Below the pieces are notes generated by a model. It had not been told where the DNA came from and did not search any database. It worked only from the letters and a program-made list of their open reading frames with translations. This document shows, piece by piece, positions 12,201 through 22,035 of a stretch of 64,000 nt of DNA. Position numbers and translations under genes: made by a program. Origin of the DNA: Micropterix aruncella (lineage: Eukaryota > Arthropoda > Insecta > Lepidoptera > Micropterigidae); assembly GCA_944548615.1 (NCBI GenBank), contig OX155976.1, positions 5,492,952-5,556,951 of the forward strand, written 5' to 3'. The stretch's first letter is position 1. Each line of letters begins with the position of its first letter.

Positions 12201-12610
12201 ATCTCCCTCATTAAAAGTAATGCCTGTTTTTAAATACATAAATTTTCTTTTAATTAATTATTTTTACTATTGTTTGACTCCGGAACAAAAGTTATCGTTG
12301 AACCATGTCCACTATACATGTTACATAAAGAAGAACTATCACTTTTGGGGATATTAAAAATAAACTAGCAACTAATTGCGCATCTTTCGCTTATCAGAGT
12401 TTGACCTGTGACCCCGTTGAATACGCCTAAAGTTAATAATTAACAGTAGACATCGCACCGTAAAAGCCGTACGAACCATTATTCTATACAACAAAATGCT
12501 ATAGTAAGCGTTATGTGGCTCTACAGCTGGATTTCAGCCGGTCATCGATTAAAAGAGTGTACCAGAGACTTGTGCATACTAATATGAAATCGAAGACTAT
12601 CGCGGTTTGA

Positions 12611-12792
12611 CATTATAAATAGGATAAAACGAATTTAACGCGTGGATTTTTTGCCCCCGACGTTTCGGCGAAGTTGCAGCCACCGTTGTCTAGGGTAGAC
12701 AGTCTACCCTAGACAACGGCGGCTGCAGCGTCATGGAAAAGTCGGGTACTACAAACTTCACGCGGCAAATTCGTTTTATCCTATTTATAATG
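12611..12792. mobile_element. Palindromic MITE
   Basis: CATTATAAATAGGATAAAAC at 12611 is matched by its reverse complement ending at 12792. The centre is itself a palindrome, GTCTAGGGTAGAC followed by GTCTACCCTAGAC. The internal CCCCCGACGTTTCGGCG is typical of a repeat common in Lepidoptera. Non-coding. Confidence 0.85.
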
Positions 12793-13110
12793 GTGCATAC
12801 TATATATACTAGCAAATAAACATCAGAAATTGCTCACAAACGTACAGCTGGTTCGTGATAAGGAAGAACCCGTTGCCCCAATAAAGAAGCATAAATAATC
12901 GAAATGATAATAACAGTGTTATGAATAAACCCAAGTGATCTGGATATCTTGATCTTTATGTGATCTGGACATAATTTAAATAATAATGTAATGGCCCTTT
13001 CTATAATTATATAATTTCTTATGCCATCTAATTCGGAGACTGATATTGAAAGACGCACGGGCAAGCTCTATCCGGGTCTTCACTTCCTTATATTCTTCTA
13101 TATCTATACA

Positions 13111-13768
13111 ACTAGAGTTGCCAACTACAACGGGCGAACCCGTCAACTCAGGGAGTTTGAACGATATTAGATCGTGCTGTCTCCCTTGAGGTGAGCGCAT
13201 AAGACTTAGGACAAAACAGTCCACCGTCTAGTTACGCCACACGCCCGTATGAAGCTAACGCCTTACCGCGATATAACCAGGTTAATCACCCAGCGGGCTG
13301 CCTTTCTTCCAGTTTCAACCAGATTACTCCGGTCTTGGGTTCGAGGTCGCTTGCGCGGTTCTCTCTCTTGAGTAGCGGTGATACGGTGTCTATCGAATAT
13401 ATCGCGGACCACGGCGTCCTTTATCCGGCTTTCACCCGGAATCGGGTAGCCGATTGGTCATTTCAAGAGCAGTTGCCGTATGGTAAACAACTACCCCCGC
13501 TCTATAGGAGACCGTACTGTTTCCAGACTTTCCCTCCTGTCGGTCAGAATGCACAATCGATTGGCTGACGTCGCACGGTGCGCAAACCGTCCAGGAGCGC
13601 CCGAAGGTTCAGTCCTAGGGAAAACTGGCCCGAAGGCCAGAGTCCTATCCTGGCTCGCACTTCTACGTGGAGGCCGCCGGATGGGTGTTGACCCGTGAGT
13701 ATGGCCGACCCTGAACACTTGTGTCTTAGTGGCCAAACTGCAACATAGCCCATTAGCTCCCTCTAATT
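13111..13768 (+). repeat. CF1 interspersed repeat, near full length
   Basis: Starts CTAGAGTTGCCAACTACAAC and ends GCCCATTAGCTCCCTCT, about 658 bp. Other recognisable blocks are the GAGGTCGCTTGCGCGG region (about 13345), CGCTCTATAGGAGACCG (about 13498), GGCCGCCGGATGGGTGTTGA (about 13672). No protein-like frame. Confidence 0.8.
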
Positions 13769-14289
13769 CAGTCATTAAATCATCTATGCCATAATGGATG
13801 CAAGCAAGTAAGGGGGGGGGGGGGGGGTGTTCAATTTTCCACTGGGGTACATTTATTTTATTTACGCCACTGCAACCAATACACAAGTAAAATTATTTGG
13901 TTATTCAAGGAAAGGCTAGACAATAATCCTCTTTATTTTAATCCTACTTATTTTAACAGGTTAAGACTGTTCATAAAATTTTAACCTTGCACACCAAGGT
14001 TAGAATTTTGAATGCTTGACAATAATCCCAAGGCATACACTATGGTGCTGCCTTGGGATTGTTGGTGCTGCCTAATGCTTGGTGGCCAGCCATATCCTTA
14101 GCCAGACAAAACGTCGCGAGCCGCTCTGTAATATGTATCACCATTGATAATTCCCCCGAAATACAAACCAATGGATCAGATTTGGTGTAAAAATTAAGCT
14201 AAAAGTAAATATCACATGTTAATTAGCAGCATGTTCGTAAATTGAGTTGTATTTTAATCAGATGTAAGTTAACTATGGGTACACATACT
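13769..14289. other. No gene; G16 run and old hAT-like end
   Basis: A run of 16 G lies at 13812-13827. ATTTACGCCACTGC near 13858 resembles the right end seen at 31560 (ATTACGCCACT), so a decayed hAT-type end is possible. Nothing else was recognised. Confidence 0.4.
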
Positions 14290-14587
14290 GGGCTCGATTG
14301 CGTTTCTTCGTGAACTAAAATCAGAAATTAGTCCGTGTGAACGAGACAGGGCAATAAGCTAGAGCGAAGTGTGAGATGACCGGTTGTCACTTTTTGCATT
14401 AAAACTGCCCGCCAAGGTCAAATCTTACACCGCACGAAATATGCTCGAATTTATTCGGACGAGTATAAGTTCGGCAGGTAGTATTTATCGACGATCGTTC
14501 GTTTCATATACCGCTCTAACGTATTGCTCTGTCTCGTTCGCTTGGACTAATTTTAGTTTTAGTTCACAAAGAAACGCAATCGGGCCC
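14290..14587 (+). mobile_element. M1 MITE, complete copy
   Basis: 298 bp with terminal inverted repeats of about 30 bp: GGGCTCGATTGCGTTTC at the left and GAAACGCAATCGGGCCC at the right. Non-coding. Other copies: 8110-8262 (partial), 27067-27373, 43769-44062 and 46095-46695 (interrupted). No clear target duplication could be assigned. Confidence 0.85.
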
Positions 14588-14703
14588 ATTATTACAATAA
14601 AAAAATGTTTTTGGTAAATTGCTTCTTTCCCCCTTAGGTAGATAACTTATCTAGTGTACTTATGCAAGTACAACTACTCGACTGACTAATGTGCGTGTAG
14701 ATG

Positions 14704-14753
14704 GATACTTGCAGGTGTCAACTCCAACAGGGGAGTTGACACCTGCAAGTATC
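14704..14753. other. Perfect 22-bp stem hairpin
   Basis: 14704-14725 (GATACTTGCAGGTGTCAACTCC less two bases to stay short: GATACTTGCAGGTGTCAACT) is the exact reverse complement of 14732-14753, with the 6-base loop AACAGG. It lies between the M1 copy and a LINE fragment. Confidence 0.9.
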
Positions 14754-14754
14754 T

Positions 14755-15290
14755 GATTCGTCCAAATCTAGAACTTTTTAAAAGGGATCCGAACTACGTC
14801 GGAATTTATATGCTACAATAAGCTACCCTCTAGTATCAAAAAAATATGCCGCGAAGGAAAAATGCCCCAATTTAAAAATAAACTCAAGCTATATCTCATT
14901 AACAGAGAATTGTACGCCATTAACGATCTCTACAAACTGTATGCATCTCGACTATATCTCTTTCTGTAATAGGTTTTAATCAATTTTAAATTTGACTAAA
15001 ATGTATTGAGTATCTACTATTAGGTAGGCACATATTAATTATATCTTGAATATTTTTATTTGTATTATAATCACTAAGACATTTTATTTTACTTTTGACA
15101 ATCCTCACATTTTTTCTGTTCTTTTTGACATTACATTTATTAAATTTATACTAAAAAAAACTTATTTGTATTGGTATTTTAAAGAATTAATTATATTCAT
15201 TATGACCTTCTTTTTTTCTCATTACATTATTCATTATATTCAATGTAATAGAATCACTACTTATTGAGTAACTTTCTACATATATTACAT
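14755..15290 (+). mobile_element. LINE C-terminal fragment and 3' UTR
   Basis: With one frame change near 14815 the sequence reads RPNLELFKRDPNYVGIY, then YNKLPSSIKKICREGKMPQF and KNKLKLYLINRELYAINDLY to a stop near 14970. This is the end of a Jockey-type ORF2. AT-rich 3' UTR-like sequence follows. Confidence 0.75.
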
Positions 15291-15440
15291 TACATTTACG
15301 TCGTGTCCAATTGGTGGCTAAAAACCGCTCTTGGACGTGTCAAAATATTTCTGTTTTAAGTAGTAAGTGTCATTACTACTTTAATCTTTACGTTAAATAC
15401 ATATATTAATTTTAAAAAATATACAGTATCTAAGAAACTT
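15285..15440 (-). mobile_element. LINE 3' terminus, minus strand
   Basis: Contains ACGTCGTGTCCAATTGG and CGCTCTTGGACGTGTCAAAA, the reverse of the 3' end seen at 56550-56600 (ACACGTCCAAGAGCGG). It is a 3' end only, with no coding sequence. Confidence 0.65.
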
Positions 15441-15654
15441 TGGAACCTACTAAAAGTTATTCGTCGTAGAATCGTATTACAAAACAAATTAAAGAATAGT
15501 CAATGGCTACCTACTAAATACACAATAATTAAAATAGTCAGTTCTCTATATCTTACATCTCTATATCTTACTTTCAACATATCATATTATGTGTTTTTTA
15601 TCTGGTAAACTAAATGGTGAGACTCGATTTAATTCTACAATAATACCTGCTTTA

Positions 15655-15870
15655 CTCTCGATTGGCTTGCGCCGCACGGTGCGCAGACCGTCGAGGAGCG
15701 CCAGAGGTTTTATTCCCAGGGGAAACTGATCAAGGCCAGAGTCCTACCCAGGTTCGCACCCCGTGCATGGAGGCCGTCGGATGGGTGTTGACCCGTGAGT
15801 GTGACCGACCCTGAACACACGTGTCTTCGTCGCCAACCCATCATGGGCCCATTAGCTCCCTCTGACTAAC
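15655..15870 (+). repeat. CF1, 3' part
   Basis: Begins in the family's CGATTGGCTTGCGCCGCACG block and ends GGGCCCATTAGCTCCCTC. It directly abuts the next copy. Confidence 0.75.
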
Positions 15871-16990
15871 AACTTGCGGTGTCAACTACAACGGGCGAGC
15901 CCGTCACCACAGGACGTTTTAACGATTTTCTCGTTCTGTCGCCCTGCAGTGAACGTAGAAGACTTTGGACAGAACAAATCCAACGTCCAGCTACGTCACA
16001 ACCCGCAAGAAGCCAACGCCTTACCGCGAGATAGCCAGTGTAACCTGGCGGGCCGACCCTCGCGCCCTTGCTTCCAATTGTGACCAGATTTCTCCGGTCT
16101 CTAGATTGGTTCCGAGTTCGAGGTCGCTTGCGCGGTCCTCTCCCTTACGAAGCGGTGAAACGGTGTGCACCGAATCTATCGCGGACCAAGGCGTCCTTTG
16201 CCCGACTCCGAACCGGGATCGGATGGCCAATGGTCATTTCAAGAGCAGTCGCCGTAAGGTAGACAACCACCCCCGCTCTATAGGAAACAATACAGTTCCC
16301 AGACTCCCCCGACTGTTAGTCGGAGAGCACAGTCGATTGGCTTGCGCCGCTCGGTGCGCAGACCGTCCAGGAGCGCCAGAGGTTTGATTCCCAGGGGAGA
16401 CTGGTTGACCCAGTGTCCTACCCAGGCTCGCACCCCATGCGTGGAGGCCATCGAATGGGTGTTGACCCGTGAGTGTGACCGACCCTGAACACATGGGTCA
16501 TCGTGGCCACCTCATCATGGGCCCGTTAGTCCCTCTGACTAACTTTCGGGGGAGTCTGGAAGCAGTACTGTTTCCTATAGAGCGGGGGTGGTTGCGGACC
16601 TTACGGCGACTGCTCTTGAAACGACCATCGGCCATCCGATCCTGGGTGAACAGCCGGGCAAAGGACGCTGTGGTCCGCGATAGATTCGGTATACACCGTT
16701 TCACCGCTTCGTAAGTTAGAGGACCGCGCAAGCGACCTCGAACTCCTAACCAATCGAGAGACCGGAGTAATCTGGTCACAATTGGAAGTAAGGGCGTGAG
16801 TGTCAGCCCGCCAGGTACCATTCCTGGCTATCTCGCGGTTAAGGCGTTGGCCTCTTACGGGCTTGTGACGTAGCTAGATGGTGGACTGTTTTCGTCCCCA
16901 AGTCTTCTACGTTCACTCCAGGGAGATAGAACGACTAATCGTTAAAACTTTCTGAGGTAACGGGCTCGCCCGCTGTAGTCGACAACCCAA
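15871..16990. repeat. Two CF1 copies head to head
   Basis: 15878-16547 is CF1 on the + strand (start GTGTCAACTACAACGGGCGA, end about GGGCCCGTTAGTCCCTC). 16548-16990 is CF1 on the minus strand, 3'-truncated, ending CGCTGTAGTCGACAAC. Together they form a long imperfect palindrome. Frames in it are by-products of GC richness and do not resemble proteins. Confidence 0.8.
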
Positions 16991-17009
16991 TTTGGTGAGG
17001 GCAGTGGAT

Positions 17010-17180
17010 TAAGGATGGAAAATGAACAGCCGCTAAAACGCATTGTTCGTGGAAAACCTAAAAGGCATCGTAAAATCTCGTAAAATCGACTACCTAAACT
17101 GCGATGGATTGATTCTTTGGTTAAAGACATAAATAAACTTGAAGTTAACAAGTAGAATTTCAAAGATCAGGGGATAGGGT
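17010..17180 (+). mobile_element. Possible RTE-like LINE C-terminal scrap
   Basis: Codons with one stop read RGKPKRHRK and LRWIDSLVKDINKLEVN, a pattern like the basic C-terminal tail found in some endonuclease-RT proteins of insects. Too short to be sure. Confidence 0.35.
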
Positions 17181-17334
17181 GGAATTGAATATGAAATATA
17201 AAAAGTACCTAATTTTATTTTATAATGACAAGTAAACATATTATAAATAAGTTAATAGTAAAAACATATTGTTTAAAACAAGCTTTTATAAAAATGTTCT
17301 GTCCCGAGCCAACCTTGGGTGCAGCAGCCATGAA

Positions 17335-17480
17335 TCCTACTAATATTATAAACGCGAAAGTTTGTATGTATGTATGGATGTTTGTTACTCTTTCGCGCAA
17401 AAACTACTGAATGGATTTTGATGAAACTGTACAATAATATAGCTTACACATCAGAATAGGCTATAATTTATAAAGTTTAA
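17335..17480 (+). repeat. Helitron-like repeat fragment
   Basis: CTACTAATATTATAAACGCG and TGTTTGTTACTCTTTCGCG, then CTACTGAATGGATTTTGATG: the 5' part of a repeat very common in Lepidoptera and attributed to Helitron-like elements. No 3' CTAGT end here. Confidence 0.65.
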
Positions 17481-17770
17481 GCGTGAATTATCTAAAATGT
17501 AACGATAACTGTCAAGTAAGTAGGAAAAAAATCTAAGAAATTGACATTCGTAATTTAAATTCTATCCTACTATCCTACTAATATTATAAACGCGAAAGTG
17601 TGTATGTATGTATAAATAAATACAAACGGAGCTGCCATGGAATTCACCGACCGGAATTCGGGCCCATCATAATACTATTTTTTTACACTTCTGGGGGGTG
17701 AGCAGTGGATTCCGGACTTACGAACCGGCTGTGGTAGGTTTAGGACAGCTGTCTTGCCACATGTGAGCGT

Positions 17771-20296
17771 TCACCTTGCCACCCATTCACTCCCCCTTCG
17801 AAGCCATAGAATTTGAGATGCGCAAATCGCAGTTTTAGATAATTTTTCTAAGAAAGAGTTGATTATTTTTCTGGAAAGGCCAAGATCTTTGAAGAGGTGA
17901 AATAGAGATTTAGCTGGCAGGCCACGAGCGCCAACTTCCACCGCGTGAAGGTGAACAGTGAAGCCGTTCCGGGTTACGGCATTTGCAAGATCATGGTATT
18001 TATTTAATTTGTACTCGTGGTCTTTTGGGATATTTGATTCCCATGGAACAGTTAATTCTACAATAAGAGCCACCTTCCGAGATAGAGAGTAAAGAGTTAT
18101 ATCTGGACGGAGGGCTGTGCATCCGAGACTTTCAGGGAATTTATACTGCTTAGAGACCGAATCAACCTCCAGAATCCAATCTGTAGCTTTCTCGATTATT
18201 GAGAAAGGTTTTGTAGTTAAATGTTTTTTGCCTTTAGAGCCATCCCGCACAAACTGTATTGGGGGTTTGGAGGATACTGTCAAACCCTTGTTGGCACGAG
18301 CCACTGAGAGACTAATTACCTCGCGAATAACAGCGAGAACTTTGTCATGGCGGTAAGTGTACCGTCCTTGATCTAAGGCCACCTTGCAGCCAGCTAGAAT
18401 GTGTCTAGCTGTGCAAGGGGTATTGCTACAGAGGGGACAAGAACTATCCTCGGCAAAGCTCCAACGAGCGAGGTTACTGGGGTCTGGAAGTGTATGCTGA
18501 AAGGCATTCAAATAAAATTTCAGCATCTCTGGCGTCCAGTCATAGAGCATTACCTTCCAGTGCATTGGAGGCGGAATGCAAAAGTCCCCAATTGTTGTCC
18601 AATCATTCTGGCATTGAAGGCCAATAGCATGAGCCATACTCTTGCTGTCGTAATCTCCCCGCAAAAGAGACTTCTTCAAGTCCACGTCGCTCGTGGTTGT
18701 ACTGCCATACCCCAGACCAGTGCCATTCTGGCTGATTCCAGTAAGGAACTTTTTGTGGAAGTCTACGCGGGCTTGTAGATCATTTGAATCACTACGGCCA
18801 CTTATTACGTGCTTCGATATTGCCGGATCTTTGGAATTGCACAGAATCGAATTTTTGGTTATTCTGGAGTTGGCGTAGAGCAGAGAGGGCAGTTTAAGCG
18901 CTAGCCCAAAATTTTGTTTGGACCTGAAGAGAGTCGAGGGGTCAGCTGGTTTGGCTAAGGACAGCCAGGATTTTAAACTAGCTGTCACCAGCGCATCTAG
19001 ACGGGACAGTTGGGTTTTGGTAAAATCGTAAATAAGAAAGGGCCATGACAAATGTGACGTTAGATAATTGTCATAGATCCAGGCCTTACGAGGGCCAGAA
19101 ATTAGCAAGGCATCTATTTTCGCCAGGCAACTTTTGAAATGCTCTATAACATGATCGCCCGAGACGTCTTTTCCCTGATGGGTGATTTTTCTGCCGAGGA
19201 ATTTGAAATGATTGTTTGGGTCTATAAGGGAGATATTAGAGCCCTTATAGACCAATTTGGGGTAATAGGATGTAAATTTTGTGCCCATGCGGGCGAGTCC
19301 AAGGCAAAAACATTTGGAGGGCTTCACTTTTATACAGCCTGACCAGTCGCAGAAAAGCTCCACTTTCTGTAATAGCAGGGAAAGCTGCTTGGGGCTTCTG
19401 GTGATGAAAGTTAGGTCGTCGGCAAAAGCGAGGCACGACGAGGTGTATTGGCCGTCTGTTTTAAAACGGTAGCCCCACTTCCTGTCAAACTGGGTCAGGC
19501 TTTCCAGCAGTATATTAAAAACTATATTAAAAATCGTCGGGGAGAGGCAACAGCCCTGAAATAGTCCAATTGAATATGGTATAGAGCGGGTAGTCCATTC
19601 TTGCGTTTTAACATGGAAAGTCAGACAGTTGTAGTAGGAGGCTACAATGTCACGCACGACTGGTGGGAAGTTGTACCAGCGGAGTGCAAAGTGGAGGAGA
19701 CTGTGTCGGACTGACCCAAAGGCATTCTCTAGGTCGAGCCAGCATACATTGATTTGGCGTTCGTGCTGTCTCGCATCCTTGATGGCAGCAGCCAGGAGAG
19801 AATTGTGCTCGAGGCAGCCCGAGACGCCACGCATGAAGCCTTTTTGAACTGATACTCCAAGGTACTCATTCCGGTGCATGAATTCGCTCATCCTTGTGTG
19901 GACTATGCTAAAAAAGATTTTGGCCACAGTGTCTGTGAGAGCAATGGGCCCAGCGTCCTTTGGTCCGGTGCAAACTGGGACCTTCGGAATTAAGATTACT
20001 GTCGCTCGGCCAAAATTCTGTGGGACTACACCGCTATTCCATATATTTCGGAAGATGGATCCTAAATATTGCAGAAGGCAGGGGCATTTTTTGTATACTA
20101 AATAGGGAATACCATCGGGACCCGGAGTAGAGCCCGACGGCTTCCTCTTTACTTGATTAAGAATTTCATCTAGAGATGGAGGTTGAGAAGCAAAAGCTAC
20201 CGTAGGCAGGGGCGGAGGTGTAATGCCCGGCGGAGGGCTGTAATTATGGAGCCGCATTGGGTCCTCATACGTGGTCGAAAAATATTCCGTGGCCAT
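17771..20296 (-). CDS. RT, CCHC knuckle and restriction-like endonuclease ORF
   Basis: 841 residues without interruption. RT: PGPDGIP (58-64), GPIALTDTVAKIFFS (116-130; families usually begin this block with Arg), CWLDLENAF with catalytic Asp188 (185-193), GLFQGCCLSP (244-253), LAFADD (289-294) with the two catalytic aspartates. Zinc knuckle CPLC, then HILAGC (620-637). RLE: RPD at 730-732, VELTVPWE (746-753), KLNKY (763-767), then a C-terminal LWLRRGSEW. It copies the element RNA at a cut target. Its ATG directly follows an in-frame TAA that ends the upstream part (20297-20299), so it was probably once the C-terminal part of one protein. Confidence 0.88.
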   Translation of the reverse strand: MATEYFSTTYEDPMRLHNYSPPPGITPPPLPTVAFASQPPSLDEILNQVKRKPSGSTPGPDGIPYLVYKKCPCLLQYLGSIFRNIWNSGVVPQNFGRATVILIPKVPVCTGPKDAGPIALTDTVAKIFFSIVHTRMSEFMHRNEYLGVSVQKGFMRGVSGCLEHNSLLAAAIKDARQHERQINVCWLDLENAFGSVRHSLLHFALRWYNFPPVVRDIVASYYNCLTFHVKTQEWTTRSIPYSIGLFQGCCLSPTIFNIVFNILLESLTQFDRKWGYRFKTDGQYTSSCLAFADDLTFITRSPKQLSLLLQKVELFCDWSGCIKVKPSKCFCLGLARMGTKFTSYYPKLVYKGSNISLIDPNNHFKFLGRKITHQGKDVSGDHVIEHFKSCLAKIDALLISGPRKAWIYDNYLTSHLSWPFLIYDFTKTQLSRLDALVTASLKSWLSLAKPADPSTLFRSKQNFGLALKLPSLLYANSRITKNSILCNSKDPAISKHVISGRSDSNDLQARVDFHKKFLTGISQNGTGLGYGSTTTSDVDLKKSLLRGDYDSKSMAHAIGLQCQNDWTTIGDFCIPPPMHWKVMLYDWTPEMLKFYLNAFQHTLPDPSNLARWSFAEDSSCPLCSNTPCTARHILAGCKVALDQGRYTYRHDKVLAVIREVISLSVARANKGLTVSSKPPIQFVRDGSKGKKHLTTKPFSIIEKATDWILEVDSVSKQYKFPESLGCTALRPDITLYSLSRKVALIVELTVPWESNIPKDHEYKLNKYHDLANAVTRNGFTVHLHAVEVGARGLPAKSLFHLFKDLGLSRKIINSFLEKLSKTAICASQILWLRRGSEWVAR

Positions 20297-21065
20297 TTAT
20301 TCCGGGATTTGGATTTTTCCCTTGGCGGCAGACAAAACCGTTTTGCTGTAGTTAAAACGGTTTTTGTCGAACCGGGCTTCCTCTTTGGATTTGAGAAATG
20401 CTGCCTTGCGCTTGTCGTTTTGCGTTGCTACGCTCTGTATGAGTTTTAGTATAGAGCGGTACGCGCGCGAGAAGTTGTGGCAGAGGGCTTTATCCCCGGC
20501 TTTCTTGGCTTCACGTAACTGGCGACGAAGTAGCCGCTTTTGCCTACGGAGCTTTGCCTTAAATGCATTTTCTCTGTGAACCGGGTCGACATGGGTAGAT
20601 TTTGGGTAAACACCCGAGAAGTATTCATGGACCGCCACCTGGAAGGACGACAGCTGGACGCTGGCAGGGGCATTACGGTTCACAGAGTGGTCAAGAATAG
20701 AAGTTAAATTATTATTATGAAATTCCCAGTCCTCTTTCGCAAGTGAAGGGAATTTTAGAGGAGGGAAGGATACGATTTGCGCGGGTAGAGGAGACCGGTC
20801 GGGTGACAAACTGCGGGCAGATGTGGAGTCAAGGGACATGTGAGGTTCAACTCTGTCCGTGACTCCTTGCGACGGTTTAAGACACTGACGTGCAGCGTCG
20901 CTATCATCGTGCCCAGCAATGTGTTTTTTTAACCATGCTAATCGTTTATATTGTTTCCCGCAGATAGGGCAAGCAAGGTCCGGTGTCGTTTTAGCCGTGT
21001 CGTTGTTTGGGGTTTCAACTGGGGTAGCGGGAATTCTCCCCCCCTGATAGGCCGCTTGGGGGCAT
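20297..21065 (-). pseudogene. N-terminal part of the RLE element protein, frameshifted
   Basis: In frame with the large ORF downstream, separated from it only by TAA at 20297-20299. It holds a C2H2 finger, CPIC to HIAGH, at 20909-20971, then a long basic segment rich in Arg and Lys (AKLRRQKRLLRRQLREAKKA, about 20500). The finger would bind target DNA, as in R2. The frame is open upstream to a C7 run (+ strand 21038-21044). An ATG at 21063-21065 (MPPSGL) joins the frame only if that run had six bases. A start inside the open frame, ATG at 20839, would omit the finger. Confidence 0.7.
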
Positions 21066-21098
21066 ATTTCCTTTTTTTTCTTTTTTGCTTTATATATA

Positions 21099-21174
21099 AT
21101 CGGGTCTGGCTTGCAAGGCCATCGACCCGATGCGTTCTTTCACGCCGTCCACCGTCTCTCCGGTGGACGGCGTG
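21099..21174 (-). other. Two hairpins at the 5' end of the RLE element
   Basis: Stem 1: CACGCCGTCCACCG (21141-21154) pairs perfectly with CGGTGGACGGCGTG (21161-21174), 14 bp, loop of six. Stem 2: ATCGGGTC (21099-21106) with GACCCGAT (21124-21131), and TGGC with GCCA inside it. These would form the very 5' end of the element RNA. Confidence 0.8.
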
Positions 21175-21480
21175 TTTGTTACTCTTTCACGTAAAAACTA
21201 CTGAATGGATTTTGATGAAACTTTACAATAATATAGCTTACACATCAGAATAAGACATAGGCCATTATTTATAAAGATATATGGTTTTCTGTCATCATTA
21301 TCACAATTTTCCATCACCACGCGGGTGAAACCGCTGGGCGCAGCTAGTGAATCATAATTGAATGCGTATAAAATTTTTCGTTTCTGTGCTCTTGACTGTT
21401 TAGGAGCCCCCTCGATGGAAGCGAACCCTGGGTGCCTAACAATATATCTAGTTTGTTGGTTTTTTTAATTGTTTATATAC

Positions 21481-22035
21481 TCTTTATTGTTAATTTTCAC
21501 AATGGGCGGGTTTAAAATTAATAATACTAAGATTCCAGAGCAAATAAAAAGCCTTGGAGAGGACCTATTTAAAAAGATAATTATACATAATTTGGTGAGA
21601 AACCCAATTTATGGTATAAGGGAGTTTGAAAATTCTCAGTTTATTTTCCATGTTGATGATTAATGAAATGCGTAAAGTTTTAAACATAATGGTATTATGA
21701 TAGCTGACATTCTAATTTTCATATAATTTATTATACATCTATTCATTTAAAAAAAAATACGAAGGCATATTGCTGGATTGACAATAAAATATATATTTTT
21801 TGATTATTCTACATAGAATTTGCATTTCTATTTGAATATATTATTCTCCCTGACTCTTAAATCACATTAGTATATTTTGATTATTTGTATGTAGGTAATA
21901 TTGAATATAATATTACAGCCATAAAAACTATCACGATAGTTATGTTTTTAATAATTACATTTTTAGCATTTAATTTTGTGACGCATCCAAGTGTAGGAAT
22001 GCCTATCTACTCGAGTAGTTGATTGTATTGTATTG
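21481..22035 (+). mobile_element. LINE 3' end with (ATTGT)n tail
   Basis: Codons to the stop at 21661-21663 read KINNTKIPEQIKSLGEDLFK, a Jockey-type ORF2 end. The 3' UTR ends at GACGCATCCAAGTGTAGGAA and repeated ATTGT (22020-22035). A second copy lies inverted at 49379-50140. Confidence 0.8.

Larger units (their letters stand above)
17613..21174 (-). mobile_element. R2-superfamily (HERO-like) non-LTR retrotransposon
   Basis: About 3.56 kb on the minus strand, nested in a Helitron-like repeat. Order from 5' to 3': two tight hairpins, a C2H2 zinc finger, a basic region, reverse transcriptase, a CCHC knuckle and a restriction-like endonuclease (RLE). This architecture is that of the RLE-bearing clades (R2, R4, NeSL, HERO), which prime reverse transcription at nicked target DNA. 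The RPDITL and VELTVPWE signatures recall HERO/NeSL-type proteins best. The 3' end lies near 17613 with TATTTATTTATAC on the minus strand. Apart from one stop and one homopolymer shift the coding frame is open, so the insertion is young. Confidence 0.85.
17576..21352 (+). repeat. Helitron-like repeat split by a retrotransposon
   Basis: The left piece, 17576-17615, reads CTACTAATATTATAAACGCG and stops in GTATGTATGTA. The right piece, from about 21171, resumes at TGTTTGTTACTCTTTCACG and ends CGGGTGAAACCGC then GCAGCTAGT at 21352, a Helitron-type CTAGT end. The copy at 17335-17480 shows the uninterrupted order, so the 3.6 kb in between is an insertion. Confidence 0.75.

Noticed and set aside
15874..16821. 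Several 70-140-codon frames within CF1
   Set aside because: Frames differ among copies, run on both strands and show no protein motif; they reflect GC-rich composition.
18117..20105. Plus-strand frames across the RLE element
   Set aside because: Shadows of the minus-strand RT/endonuclease gene.
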